Shown piece by piece: positions 28,738 to 36,622 of a DNA stretch of 60,625 bases. A model generated the notes under the pieces. It was given only the letters and a program-made list of their open reading frames with translations, ran no database searches and was not told the DNA's origin. The stretch's first letter is position 1. Every line of letters begins with the position of its first letter. The DNA is from CAZNGF01 sp964572855 (lineage in GTDB: Bacteria > Bipolaricaulota > Bipolaricaulia > RBG-16-55-9 > JAJCYT01): contig CAZNGF010000007.1 in assembly GCA_964572855.1 (NCBI GenBank), positions 1 to 60,625 on the forward strand, in the 5' to 3' direction. A program made the position numbers and the translations under genes.

Positions 28738-29886
28738 ATGGATTTCGAGCTGACTTCAGAACAAAAACTGATCAAGAAAACGGCTCGGCAGTTTGCCGAG
28801 GAGGTCATCCGCCCCAAAGCCAAGGAGTACGACGAGCACTGTACCTATCCCCACGATGTCATCGAGGAGGCCCAAAAGCTCGACCTGCTTGCCCCGGCCA
28901 TTCCCGAGGAATACGGCGGCGGCGGGCTGGACTTCTTCACGGCCATGCTCGTGATCGAAGAGCTGTTCCGCGGCGACCCCGGCATCGCCCAGTCGGTCAC
29001 GGCGCGCGGCTTCGGGCTCGACATCATCCTGCGCTACGGCACCGAGGAGCAGAAACGGAAATACGTCGTGCCCGTGGCCAAGGGCGACTGGGTCTGCGGC
29101 AGCGCCATCACCGAGCCCGAGGCCGGCTCGGACGTGGCCAGCATGACCACGCGCGCGCTCAAGGACGGAAACGACTACGTGCTCAACGGGGCCAAGATGT
29201 TCATCACCAACGGCTCGGTGGCCAACTTCATCATCGTGTTCGCCCGCACCGACACCGAGCCGCCCGAGCGCCACGGCGGCATCACGGCCTTCATCGTCGA
29301 GACCGACCGCAAGGGCTTCACGGCCGAGCCGCTGCACCACAAGCTGGGCATCCGCGCCTCGGACCTGGCCGAGCTCACCTTCGAGGACGTGCGCGTGCCG
29401 GCCGAGAACATCGTGGGGCAGGAGGGCATGGGTTTCTATCACCTCATGACCTTCTTCGCCTCGGGCCGCACGGCCGTGGCCGCCCAAGCTTTGGGTCTGG
29501 CGCAGGGCGCCTTCGACGAGGCGTTCAAGTATGCCCAAGAACGCCAGCAGTTCGGCCGGCCCATCGTGGACTTCCAGGCGATCCAGTTCAAGCTGGCCGA
29601 CATGGCCACCGAGATCGAGGCCGCCCGCGGCCTGGTCTACCGCGCGGCCTGGGCGATCGCCCAGGGCGAAAACCCCGCGCGCGAGGCCTCGATGGCCAAG
29701 CTCTACGCCAGCCGGGTCGGCCGCGAGGTGGCCAACGAGGCGCTCCAGATCCACGGCGGCTACGGCTTCATCAAGGAGTACCACGTCGAGCGCTTCTACC
29801 GCGACGCCAAGATCATGGAGCTCTACGAGGGCACCTCGGAGATCCAGCGCATCATCATCGCGCGCTCGCTGCTGGGGAAGATCTAG
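28738..29886 (+). CDS. Acyl-CoA dehydrogenase
   Basis: A 382-residue FAD flavoenzyme that forms the alpha,beta double bond of an acyl-CoA. ITEPEAGSDVASMTT and MFITNGSVANF form the flavin/substrate sites, and the catalytic Glu364 is in MELYEGTSEIQR. LQIHGGYGFIKEYHVER is also conserved. AAGGAGG precedes the ATG. It stands alone between repeats, so no pathway context narrows the chain length or substrate. Short/branched-chain or butyryl-CoA-type enzymes look alike at this level. Confidence 0.95.
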   Translation: MDFELTSEQKLIKKTARQFAEEVIRPKAKEYDEHCTYPHDVIEEAQKLDLLAPAIPEEYGGGGLDFFTAMLVIEELFRGDPGIAQSVTARGFGLDIILRYGTEEQKRKYVVPVAKGDWVCGSAITEPEAGSDVASMTTRALKDGNDYVLNGAKMFITNGSVANFIIVFARTDTEPPERHGGITAFIVETDRKGFTAEPLHHKLGIRASDLAELTFEDVRVPAENIVGQEGMGFYHLMTFFASGRTAVAAQALGLAQGAFDEAFKYAQERQQFGRPIVDFQAIQFKLADMATEIEAARGLVYRAAWAIAQGENPAREASMAKLYASRVGREVANEALQIHGGYGFIKEYHVERFYRDAKIMELYEGTSEIQRIIIARSLLGKI

Positions 29887-29919
29887 CGGGACCTCCGGTC
29901 GAAGCGGACGCGTCGTCCC

Positions 29920-29985
29920 GGGTCCAATGAATTGGACCCCTACGGCGGCGTCAAGCCCCATGCAGGGGCGCGCACCATCGCGCCC
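29920..29985. repeat. Paired palindromic repeat, family A copy 3 (reversed order)
   Basis: GGGTCCAATGAATTGGACCC (29920-29939) comes first and a diverged GGGGCGCGCACCATCGCGCC follows (29965-29984). An adjoining family B half-unit, GTGCGGGCC...GGCCTGCACAGCAGGCCCTAC, fills 30001-30040, so two repeat families are stacked in the 170-base gap. Confidence 0.82.
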
Positions 29986-30058
29986 GAAACGCACGTGTGC
30001 TGTGCGGGCCAATTCGACCGGCCTGCACAGCAGGCCCTACATGGTTGTGGCCATCCGT

Positions 30059-31006
30059 TCACGCAAACCGCGGCAGCACCCGGTCCGCCACCAGCTGGAG
30101 CATGTCGAGTTCGTGTTCGAACGGGAACATGAGCATGAACTGGGTCACGCCCAGGTCCGTGAAGGCGGTCATCTGTTTGACCACCTCGGGCGGCGTGCCG
30201 ATGAAGACTTGGGGGCGCTTGGCGCGGAATTCGTCCACGGATTGCTCGGCCCGGTCGGCAAATTCCTTGAGCGTGGCTGAGAGCGCGGACTCGTCGCCCG
30301 CCACGATCATCTGGGTGAAATGGGACTTGGTGAGCTCGCCGGGGTCGCGGCCCAGGCGGTTGCAGGTCCGTTCCAGCGCCTTGAGCGTTGAAGCGTAGCC
30401 TTGCGCGGTCGGAAACGGGATGAAGTTCACGCCGTCGGCGTGGCGGGCCATGATCTCGAGCACGCGCGGCTTGCCGCCGCCGACCCAGATCGGCGGGCGC
30501 GGCTTTTGGGTGGGCTTGGGGGCGCAGACGGCGTCCTTGATCTGGAAGTATTCGCCTGAGAAGTTGGCGCGCGCCTGGGTCCACATGGCCTTGACCACGC
30601 CCAAAGCCTCGTCGAGCTGGCGCACGCGCTCGCCGGCCGGCGAGAACGGGATGCCGTAGGCCTCGTACTCGGGTTCCTTCCAGCCCGCGCCCAGGCCGAA
30701 CTCCAGCCGCCCGCCGCTCAGGTGGTCGATCGAGGCCGCGATCTTGGCCAACAGCGACGGATAGCGGTACGAGACGCAGCTCACCAGCGGGCCGAGCCGC
30801 AGCGTTTCGGTGTCGCGCGCCAGCGCGCTCAAGGTCGTCCAGCACTCCAGGCAGTTGCGGTCTTCGGACTCGTCGTTGAGGAAGAAGTGGTCCGAGCACC
30901 AGAGCGAGTGGAACCCGCTTGCCTCGGCCCGTTTTGCGATCGCGCTGATCGTATCGTAGCTGAAGCCGAACTGCGGCTCGATTTGAATCCCGACGTGGAT
31001 GGCCAT
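30059..31006 (-). CDS. LLM-class flavin-dependent oxidoreductase
   Basis: A 315-residue luciferase-like TIM-barrel enzyme using FMN or F420. It begins MAIHVGIQIEPQFGFSYDTI, with WCSDHFF near residue 37, LGPLVSCVSYRYP and LSGGRLEFGLGAGW, all typical of the family. PPIWVGGGKPRVLEIMARHADGVNF in the second half is also diagnostic. Substrate unknown. A decayed acetyltransferase gene lies just upstream. Confidence 0.9.
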   Translation of the reverse strand: MAIHVGIQIEPQFGFSYDTISAIAKRAEASGFHSLWCSDHFFLNDESEDRNCLECWTTLSALARDTETLRLGPLVSCVSYRYPSLLAKIAASIDHLSGGRLEFGLGAGWKEPEYEAYGIPFSPAGERVRQLDEALGVVKAMWTQARANFSGEYFQIKDAVCAPKPTQKPRPPIWVGGGKPRVLEIMARHADGVNFIPFPTAQGYASTLKALERTCNRLGRDPGELTKSHFTQMIVAGDESALSATLKEFADRAEQSVDEFRAKRPQVFIGTPPEVVKQMTAFTDLGVTQFMLMFPFEHELDMLQLVADRVLPRFA

Positions 31007-31081
31007 GCATCGCTCCCTCGCTGACGGTTTGCGCCCAGGCTAGGGGAGCGGCGTCGGCTTTGCCAGCCGGTCCCTTCCCCG

Positions 31082-31443
31082 TTACCTCGTCAGGTCGAGC
31101 CGCATCTGAAACTGGCTCAACCGCTCGCGCTCGAAGCCCACTCCTTCGAACAGCCCCGGCGCCAGCCCTTCGGGCAAGAGATCGGCACGCGCCAGGTCTC
31201 ACGCGGGAGGTGGGCCAGCCGGCACGCCCAGCCGCGCCGCGCGATGAGCCCGACGCCCGCGGGCTCGCCCTCCTTGAGCACGATCCGGCTGTGTGACAGG
31301 CTCACGCCGTCGCTCAGCAGCAGGCCGGCCATCGACTCGGGCGTGAAGCGCATCGGAACCAGGTAGTCCTCGAACGATCGCGTCATCAGGTCGGCGAGTC
31401 GGGGGATCGGGGACGCCAGTAGGTCGTCGAGCGTGAAGGACAT
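31082..31443 (-). pseudogene. Decayed GNAT acetyltransferase gene
   Basis: From the ATG at 31443 the first 85 or so residues read as the N-terminal half of a GNAT protein (ADLMTRSFEDYLVPMRFTPE, then LKEGEPAGVGLIARRGWACRLA). The frame then leaves the family. In another frame the same strand continues to a GNAT-like end, LFEGVGFERERLSQFQMRL, and stops at 31082. The acetyl-CoA loop (R/QxxGxG/A) that should lie between the two parts is missing. So the gene has an internal deletion plus a frame change and is not functional. Confidence 0.7.
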
Positions 31444-31489
31444 GGGGTTTCCTTTCGCCTTGTCCCCTCTGCCTTGACGGGAGAGGGCT

Positions 31490-31651
31490 AGTACTGGACC
31501 ACAGTGGTTCTTGGGTGTAGGGGCGCGCTTCATCGCGCCCGTGGGCACGCGCTTTGGCCGCCCGTGAAGTCTATCTGGTCATGAACCGGACGTGTAGGCC
31601 GGGTCCCATGAATGGGACCCCTACACAGTAGAAACAACGTGGTCCAGTACT
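31490..31651. mobile_element. 162-bp element with 13-bp terminal inverted repeats enclosing a family A palindrome pair (MITE-like)
   Basis: AGTACTGGACCAC (31490-31502) is the exact complement of GTGGTCCAGTACT (31639-31651). Between them is a family A pair (31517-31624) with GGGTCCCATGAATGGGACCC as second palindrome. It has no coding capacity. This architecture looks like a miniature mobile element and could explain how family A units spread. No target-site duplication was clear. Confidence 0.6.
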
Positions 31652-31789
31652 CGTACACCGTCAGATTGATTTTTGTAGGGAAAACCTCCCTTAGCACTGG
31701 TTACAACTTAAGCCTGGAATGACCAAGGAGAGGAAAAGCGGCAATTCGCGTTCTCGTCATTCAGCAAAGGCCCATTCTACCGCCCGCTT

Positions 31790-31818
31790 TTGTGAACCTC
31801 ACAGCCATCCCCTAGACT
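31790..31818 (+). promoter_or_regulatory. Likely promoter of the lipoprotein hydrolase gene
   Basis: TTGTGA (31790-31795), 17-base spacer, TAGACT (31813-31818). The remainder of the gap between 31652 and 31789 shows no gene. Confidence 0.5.
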
Positions 31819-31858
31819 GAAACACGAGAGGACAACCCCCTCACCCAAAGGAGGAACA

Positions 31859-32761
31859 GTGGACCGCATATACGTGATGGAGCTGGTGCGCTCGTTTCAG
31901 GTCGGCCTCATCGACCGGCGCACGTTTCTGGCTCGGGCCACCAAGGCGTTGGGTAGCGCGGCCGCGGCGGGGATGCTGCTGACGGCCTGCCAGCACAGTG
32001 AGGAAGAAACCCCGCCGCCCGTGGTCGACGAGTCGGCAAACGGCAGCGGCGCGGAACCTGCGACCGCCGGTCTGGTGACCGGCACCGTCTCCTATCCGGG
32101 CGACCAGGAGGGCGAGACGCTTTCGGGCTACCTGGCCCGGCCCGAGGAGGAGGGAACCCGCCTCGGCGTGGTCGTGATCCAGGAGTGGTGGGGGCTCGAC
32201 GACCACATCAAGGACGTGACGCGGCGCTTCGCATCCGTTGGGTTTGCCGCGCTGGCGCCCGACCTCTACCACGGCCAGGTCACCACCGAGCCCGACCAGG
32301 CGCGCAAGCTCGTGATGGAGCTCGACATGGAAGCCGCCGTGGCCGAGATCCGGGCCGCGATGGGATACCTGTTGGGTCAGGACTACGTGGAAGGCGAGGC
32401 CGCCGGCGCCGTGGGCTTTTGCATGGGCGGCGGGCTCGTGCTTCAGCTCGCGCGCGTCTCGGATCGTTTGGGCGCGGCCGTGGCCTTCTACGGCTCGCCG
32501 CTGAGCGCGGAGCAGGCCGCGCAGGTCGAGGCGCCGGTGATGGGCAACTACGGGGCCGAGGATCAGGGCATCCCCGAGAGCCGCATCCGAACCATGGAGG
32601 CCGCCTTCGAGGAAGCCGGCGTCAATCACGACATCAAGATCTACGAGGGCGCGCAGCACGCCTTCTTCAACGACACGCGCCCCTCGAGCCACGCGCCCGA
32701 GGCCTCGGAGGACGCCTGGGCGCGCACGCTGGACTGGTTCCGGACGCACCTGCCGGGCTAG
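31859..32761 (+). CDS. Dienelactone hydrolase family protein, Tat-type lipoprotein
   Basis: A 300-residue alpha/beta hydrolase exported to the cell surface. The N-terminus has IDRRTFLARATKALG, a Tat-like twin-arginine motif, and LLTAC with the lipidated Cys44. The catalytic triad is Cys188 in GFCMGGG, Asp235 in YGAEDQG and His267 in AQHAFFND, the Cys-Asp-His set of dienelactone hydrolases. The GTG at 31859 is preceded by AAAGGAGG. Most family members are cytoplasmic, so export is unusual but not unique. Substrate unknown. Confidence 0.9.
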   Translation: MDRIYVMELVRSFQVGLIDRRTFLARATKALGSAAAAGMLLTACQHSEEETPPPVVDESANGSGAEPATAGLVTGTVSYPGDQEGETLSGYLARPEEEGTRLGVVVIQEWWGLDDHIKDVTRRFASVGFAALAPDLYHGQVTTEPDQARKLVMELDMEAAVAEIRAAMGYLLGQDYVEGEAAGAVGFCMGGGLVLQLARVSDRLGAAVAFYGSPLSAEQAAQVEAPVMGNYGAEDQGIPESRIRTMEAAFEEAGVNHDIKIYEGAQHAFFNDTRPSSHAPEASEDAWARTLDWFRTHLPG

Positions 32762-32801
32762 GGAGGACTTTCGCGCGCGCGGCGCGTACAATCGGGAGGC
32801 C

Positions 32802-34385
32802 ATGGCGAATCGCGACGACGGGCCGATTGAACGCGCCCAGATGGCCGATCTCCTGCGGGCGGGCACGTTGTTCGCCCAGTTCAGGGACAAGGACTTGGAT
32901 CTTGTACTGGAAACCGCTGACCAGCGGACCTTCGCGCCGGGCCAGGCCATCGTGCACGAGCGCGACGTCGGACGGGAGGTCTTTTTGATCCTGGCCGGGC
33001 GCGTCGAGGTGCGCAAGGGACTCAAATGCCTGGCCGAGCTGGGCGCGGGGCAGTTTTTCGGCGAGATGGCCTTCCTGAACCAGTCCAAGCGCTCGGCCGA
33101 CGTCGTGGCGCTGGGGCCCACGCGTTGCCTCGTGCTGAACAACGGCGTGCTCCACGACCTGCTGTTGGCCCATCCCCGCCTCGGGCTCAAGATGATGCGG
33201 GAGCTGGCCCGGCGCCTGCGCAACACGGACCAGGAAGCCCTGTCCGATCTGGAACGGCGCGTGGCCGACCGCACCCGCGAGCTGAAGGCCCTCTACGAGG
33301 TCACGGCCGTGGCCGGCGAGGCGCTCGATTTGGACCAGGCGCTGGCGCGGTCGCTCGACCGCACGTTGCAGGCCATGGACACCGCCGTCGGCGCGGTCGA
33401 GCTGCTGGAGGAGGACGGTTCGGGTCTGCACCTGGCGGTCCACCGCGGCATCCCCGCGGACATCGTCCAAGCCCTCAACGGCGCGCCGTCCGAGCAGGGG
33501 CTCGGGAGCTGGGTGCTCGCGCACGGCGAGCCGCTCGTGCTCGCCGACATCGCCGAGAGCCCGCGCGCGCCGGGCTGGGTGCGGGCCCAGGGGGTCGACG
33601 GCGCGTACGCCGGCGTGCCCATGCGGGCCAAGGGCCGGGTGCTGGGCGTGTTGAGCGTGTTCCGCGATGGCCGGCGCGGCTTCAACGTCGAGGACGTGGC
33701 GCTGCTGGCCTCGATCGCCGACCAAGTGGGCGTCGTGGTCGAGAACGCGCGCCTGCGCCTGCGGGCCGAGCGCGCCGCCGTGCGCGAGGAACGCGGCCGG
33801 CTGGCGCGCGACCTGCACGACTCGGTCACGCAGTCGCTCTACAGCCTGACGCTGTTTGCCGAGGCGGGCCGGCGCCTGGTCGAACAGGGCGAGGTCGATC
33901 AGGCGGGGGCACACCTGGCCCAACTGGGCGAGACGGCGCAGCAGGCGCTCAAAGAGGTGCGCCTGCTCGTCTACGAGCTGCGCCCCTCGATGCTGGAGCA
34001 GGCGGGCTTGAGCGGCGCGCTGCAGCAGCGCCTGGGCACGGTTGAGGAGCGCGCCGGCGTGCGCGTGCGCTTTGAGGCCGACGGGGCGGACGAGCTGCCC
34101 AAGGCCTGCGAGCGCGAGCTGTATCACATCGCGCAGGAGGCGCTCAACAACGCGCTCAAGCACGGCGCGGCGGGCGAGATCCACGTGCGGATCGCCAGCG
34201 ACAACGGTAGGCTGACGCTCGAGGTCGAGGACGACGGGCGGGGGTTCGATCCCCACGGAGTGTCGAACGCAGGAGGGGTGGGCATGAACAGCATGCGCGA
34301 GCGCGCGGAGCGGATCGGCGGGACGCTGCGGGTGGCGTCCAAGCCCGGCGCCGGGACGCGCGTGTGGGTGGAGGTGGCGCTGTGA
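32802..34385 (+). CDS. Sensor histidine kinase with cyclic-nucleotide-binding and GAF domains
   Basis: 527 residues with no membrane segment. Residues 20-140 are a cNMP-binding-type domain (GREVFLILAGRVEVRKG; GAGQFFGEMAFLNQSKRSADVVAL). A short coiled linker leads to a GAF domain (about 165-315). The NarL-type dimerisation/phosphoacceptor region has His339 in RLARDLHDSVTQSLYSL, and the ATPase lobe has AQEALNNALKHG and DDGRGFD, ending GAGTRVWVEVAL. It is a soluble sensor that could respond to a cyclic nucleotide or another small ligand. Its stop overlaps the start of the response regulator. Confidence 0.93.
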   Translation: MANRDDGPIERAQMADLLRAGTLFAQFRDKDLDLVLETADQRTFAPGQAIVHERDVGREVFLILAGRVEVRKGLKCLAELGAGQFFGEMAFLNQSKRSADVVALGPTRCLVLNNGVLHDLLLAHPRLGLKMMRELARRLRNTDQEALSDLERRVADRTRELKALYEVTAVAGEALDLDQALARSLDRTLQAMDTAVGAVELLEEDGSGLHLAVHRGIPADIVQALNGAPSEQGLGSWVLAHGEPLVLADIAESPRAPGWVRAQGVDGAYAGVPMRAKGRVLGVLSVFRDGRRGFNVEDVALLASIADQVGVVVENARLRLRAERAAVREERGRLARDLHDSVTQSLYSLTLFAEAGRRLVEQGEVDQAGAHLAQLGETAQQALKEVRLLVYELRPSMLEQAGLSGALQQRLGTVEERAGVRVRFEADGADELPKACERELYHIAQEALNNALKHGAAGEIHVRIASDNGRLTLEVEDDGRGFDPHGVSNAGGVGMNSMRERAERIGGTLRVASKPGAGTRVWVEVAL

Positions 34386-35038
34386 GCGAGGCGAAGCCCA
34401 TTCGCGTCATGATCGCCGACGACCACCACGTCGTGCGCAAGGGCCTGACGGCCCTGATCAACACCGAAGCGGGGCTCGAGGTCGTGGCCGAAGCCGCCGA
34501 CGGCGAGGAGGCCGTGCACAAGGCCGGTGCCTACAACCCGGACGTGATCCTGATGGACATGGTCATGCCCCGCAAAGACGGGGTCGAGGCCATTGCCGAG
34601 ATCAAGGCCAAACACCCGGAGGCGCGCGTGCTCGTGCTCACGAGCTTTGCCGAGGACAAGACGATCATGGCGGCCATCAAGGCCGGGGCGCTGGGGTATC
34701 TACTCAAGGACGCCTCGCCCCAGGAGCTGCTCAAGGCCATCCGCGACGTCTACCACGGCGAGTCCTCGCTGGGCCCGTCGGTGGCGCACAAGGTGATCCA
34801 CGCGCTCCAGGGCGACGGCGACAAACCCGTCGACAACGAGCTCACCGAGCGCGAGGTCGAGATCCTGAAGCAGATCGCCCACGGCTGGCCCAACCAGCAG
34901 ATCGCCAAGCAGCTCTTCATCAGCGAGCGCACCGTGCGCACGCACGTGAGCAACATCCTGCGCAAGCTCAAGCTGCCCAACCGCACCCAGGCCGCGCTCT
35001 ACGCGCTCAAGCAGGGGCTGGTCGAGCTGGAGGAGTAG
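34382..35038 (+). CDS. NarL/LuxR-family response regulator
   Basis: A 218-residue partner of the upstream kinase, coupled by a GTGA overlap. The receiver domain has the acidic pair IADDHH, the phosphoacceptor Asp59 in VILMDMVMP, and Lys in YLLKDASP. The C-terminal LuxR-type helix-turn-helix is LTEREVEILKQIAHGWPNQQIAKQLFISERTVRTHVSNILRKL, truncated here to its motif. Targets are not evident. Confidence 0.95.
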   Translation: MSEAKPIRVMIADDHHVVRKGLTALINTEAGLEVVAEAADGEEAVHKAGAYNPDVILMDMVMPRKDGVEAIAEIKAKHPEARVLVLTSFAEDKTIMAAIKAGALGYLLKDASPQELLKAIRDVYHGESSLGPSVAHKVIHALQGDGDKPVDNELTEREVEILKQIAHGWPNQQIAKQLFISERTVRTHVSNILRKLKLPNRTQAALYALKQGLVELEE

Positions 35039-35333
35039 GAAGCGTTGGCCTGCGACGCCAAGCCGCTTTCACCCCCCTTCCACCCGATTTGCCTGTTTCT
35101 TCTCCCCGCGGTCGCCTAGCTTGGGAACAGGCTGAGAGCGCGAGCAACCTCCTTCCCAATGTGACCAGCGACGAGCGGTCCCCCACGGCGGGGGCCGCTC
35201 CCGTTCGGGACAAATGTCGTAGGCGGGGCGACGTCCGTCGTAGGGAAGGCCGGGAAGTCCGCGGCCGTTTGGCGCAGCGGCGTCGCGTCATTGTTCCGAT
35301 GTGGCCGCCCTTGGGGAACGCTACGCTGGGGGC
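35039..35333. other. Gene-free gap with one long hairpin
   Basis: GAGCGG-T-CCCCC (35173-35184) pairs with GGGGGCCGCTC (35190-35200), an 11-pair stem with one bulged T. There is no U-run after it, so it is not a clear terminator. I see no gene here. Confidence 0.6.
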
Positions 35334-35750
35334 ATGCAGAAACAACGGACCGGCCGCGGCGCCACCGACACCCTGATCGTCGCCCCAAGGGGACGCATCT
35401 GCGACGGCCTGAGCGCCCTGCTCGACACGCTGCCCCTGGTGGGCTCGGTCGCGCGGGCCACCGACGCCGAGGAAGCGGCGGTCGCGCTGCGCGCGGGCCG
35501 CTTCGGCCTGGTGCTGCTGGACATGGGCGGCGTGAGCGGGAACTGGGAGGCCGCGCTGGCCCGCCTCAGGGTCGAGGCGCCCGCCGCCCGGTTCTTGAGC
35601 CTGGTCGAGGACGCCGAGGGCGTGCGCGCGGCGCGCGCGGCCGGGGCGGACGGAACCCTGATCAAGGGCTTTTCCGTGGACCAACTGGTCGCGGCCGTCG
35701 AGGGCCTGCTGCTCCAGGGGAGCGCGCACGACGGGGGGCGGTTCGCTTGA
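35334..35750 (+). CDS. Orphan receiver-like protein
   Basis: A 138-residue protein with the strand/helix order of a CheY-like receiver. A phosphoacceptor candidate Asp is in LVLLDMGG and a Lys in GTLIKGFSVDQLVAAVEGLL. The first-strand acidic pair is absent (DTLIVAPRG), so phosphorylation may be weak or lost. No output domain follows. The start at ATG 35334 is approximate. It shares direction with the two-component pair upstream, and its stop codon overlaps the promoter of the exporter operon downstream. Confidence 0.65.
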   Translation: MQKQRTGRGATDTLIVAPRGRICDGLSALLDTLPLVGSVARATDAEEAAVALRAGRFGLVLLDMGGVSGNWEAALARLRVEAPAARFLSLVEDAEGVRAARAAGADGTLIKGFSVDQLVAAVEGLLLQGSAHDGGRFA

Positions 35751-35775
35751 CAGGGTGCGCGCTTTATGCTATAAA
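35747..35775 (+). promoter_or_regulatory. Promoter of the MacB/FtsX-type exporter operon
   Basis: TTGACA (35747-35752), 17-base spacer, TATAAA (35770-35775); near-consensus. The -10 lies inside an operator-like palindrome. Confidence 0.85.
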
Positions 35776-35802
35776 ACTAGCATTATGCTATTTTTCTAAC
35801 AT
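35766..35802. promoter_or_regulatory. Tandem operator: two ATGCTA-N6-TA(G/A)CAT palindromes
   Basis: ATGCTA-TAAAAC-TAGCAT at 35766-35783 and ATGCTA-TTTTTC-TAACAT at 35785-35802, 19 bases apart centre to centre, so on nearly the same DNA face. The first covers the -10 hexamer and the second the start region. This placement fits a dimeric repressor; no candidate regulator gene adjoins. Confidence 0.75.
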
Positions 35803-35866
35803 ACCAAGGACGGGCCGACTCCCGCGGGGAGACGGGTGACGCGGGCGCACGAGCCAAGGAGGCGCA

Positions 35867-36622
35867 ATGATTTTGGAAACGCGCAAGCTGAGCAAGGTCT
35901 ATCGGGCGGGGCAGGAGCAGGTCCACGCCCTGCGCGAGGTGGACTTTCGGGCCGAGGCGGGGGACTTCATCGTGATCAACGGCCCCTCGGGCAGCGGCAA
36001 GACGACCTTTTTGAACCTCATCTCGCTCATCGACGAGCCCACGGACGGCGAGGTCCTGCTGGAAGGGCAGCCGGTCTCGCGCCTGTCGTCCAGCAAGCTG
36101 GCCGAGCTGCGGCGCGACAAGATCGGGCTCATGTTCCAGTCCTTCAACCTGATCCCGGTGCTCTCGACCTTCGAGAACGTGGAGTACCCGCTCTTGCTGC
36201 GCGGCGTGCCGCGCCGCGAGCGCCAAGAACGCGTCATGGATCTGCTCGCGCAGGTCGGACTCGAGAAGGAGGCTAAGCGCCGTCCGGATCAGCTCTCCGG
36301 CGGGCAGAAGCAGCGCGTGGCGCTGGCCCGCACGCTGGTGAACCGGCCCAAGCTCGTGCTGGCCGACGAGCCCACCGGCAACCTGGACTCCAAGACCGGC
36401 AAGACCGTGATGGAGATCATCCAGCGGCTCAACCGGGACCATTGCGTCACCTTCATCGTCGTGACCCACGACCCGAGCGTGAACGACTACGCCCAGCGGG
36501 CCGTCAGCATTCGCGACGGCCAGCTTAGCGAAGGACGCGCCCCCGCGCCCGCCCGCGCCGAGGCCAAGCACAAGGAGGTTCGCCGTGTGGTTTCCCCTGG
36601 CCCTGCGCAATCTTACGCGTAA
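35867..36622 (+). CDS. MacB/LolD-type ABC transporter ATPase
   Basis: 251 residues. Walker A GPSGSGKTT, Q-loop FQSFNL, signature LSGGQKQRVALARTL, Walker B LVLADEPTGNLD and H-loop VTHDPS are all intact. EPTGNLDSKTGK is typical of the MacB/LolD/FtsE class that powers mechanotransmission rather than direct transport. The C-terminus is extended and overlaps the first permease gene by about 38 bases. Confidence 0.95.
   Translation: MILETRKLSKVYRAGQEQVHALREVDFRAEAGDFIVINGPSGSGKTTFLNLISLIDEPTDGEVLLEGQPVSRLSSSKLAELRRDKIGLMFQSFNLIPVLSTFENVEYPLLLRGVPRRERQERVMDLLAQVGLEKEAKRRPDQLSGGQKQRVALARTLVNRPKLVLADEPTGNLDSKTGKTVMEIIQRLNRDHCVTFIVVTHDPSVNDYAQRAVSIRDGQLSEGRAPAPARAEAKHKEVRRVVSPGPAQSYA

Noticed and set aside
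35173..35200. Hairpin as rho-independent terminator of the response regulator gene
   Set aside because: No U-run follows and it lies about 135 bases after the stop; recorded only as a hairpin.
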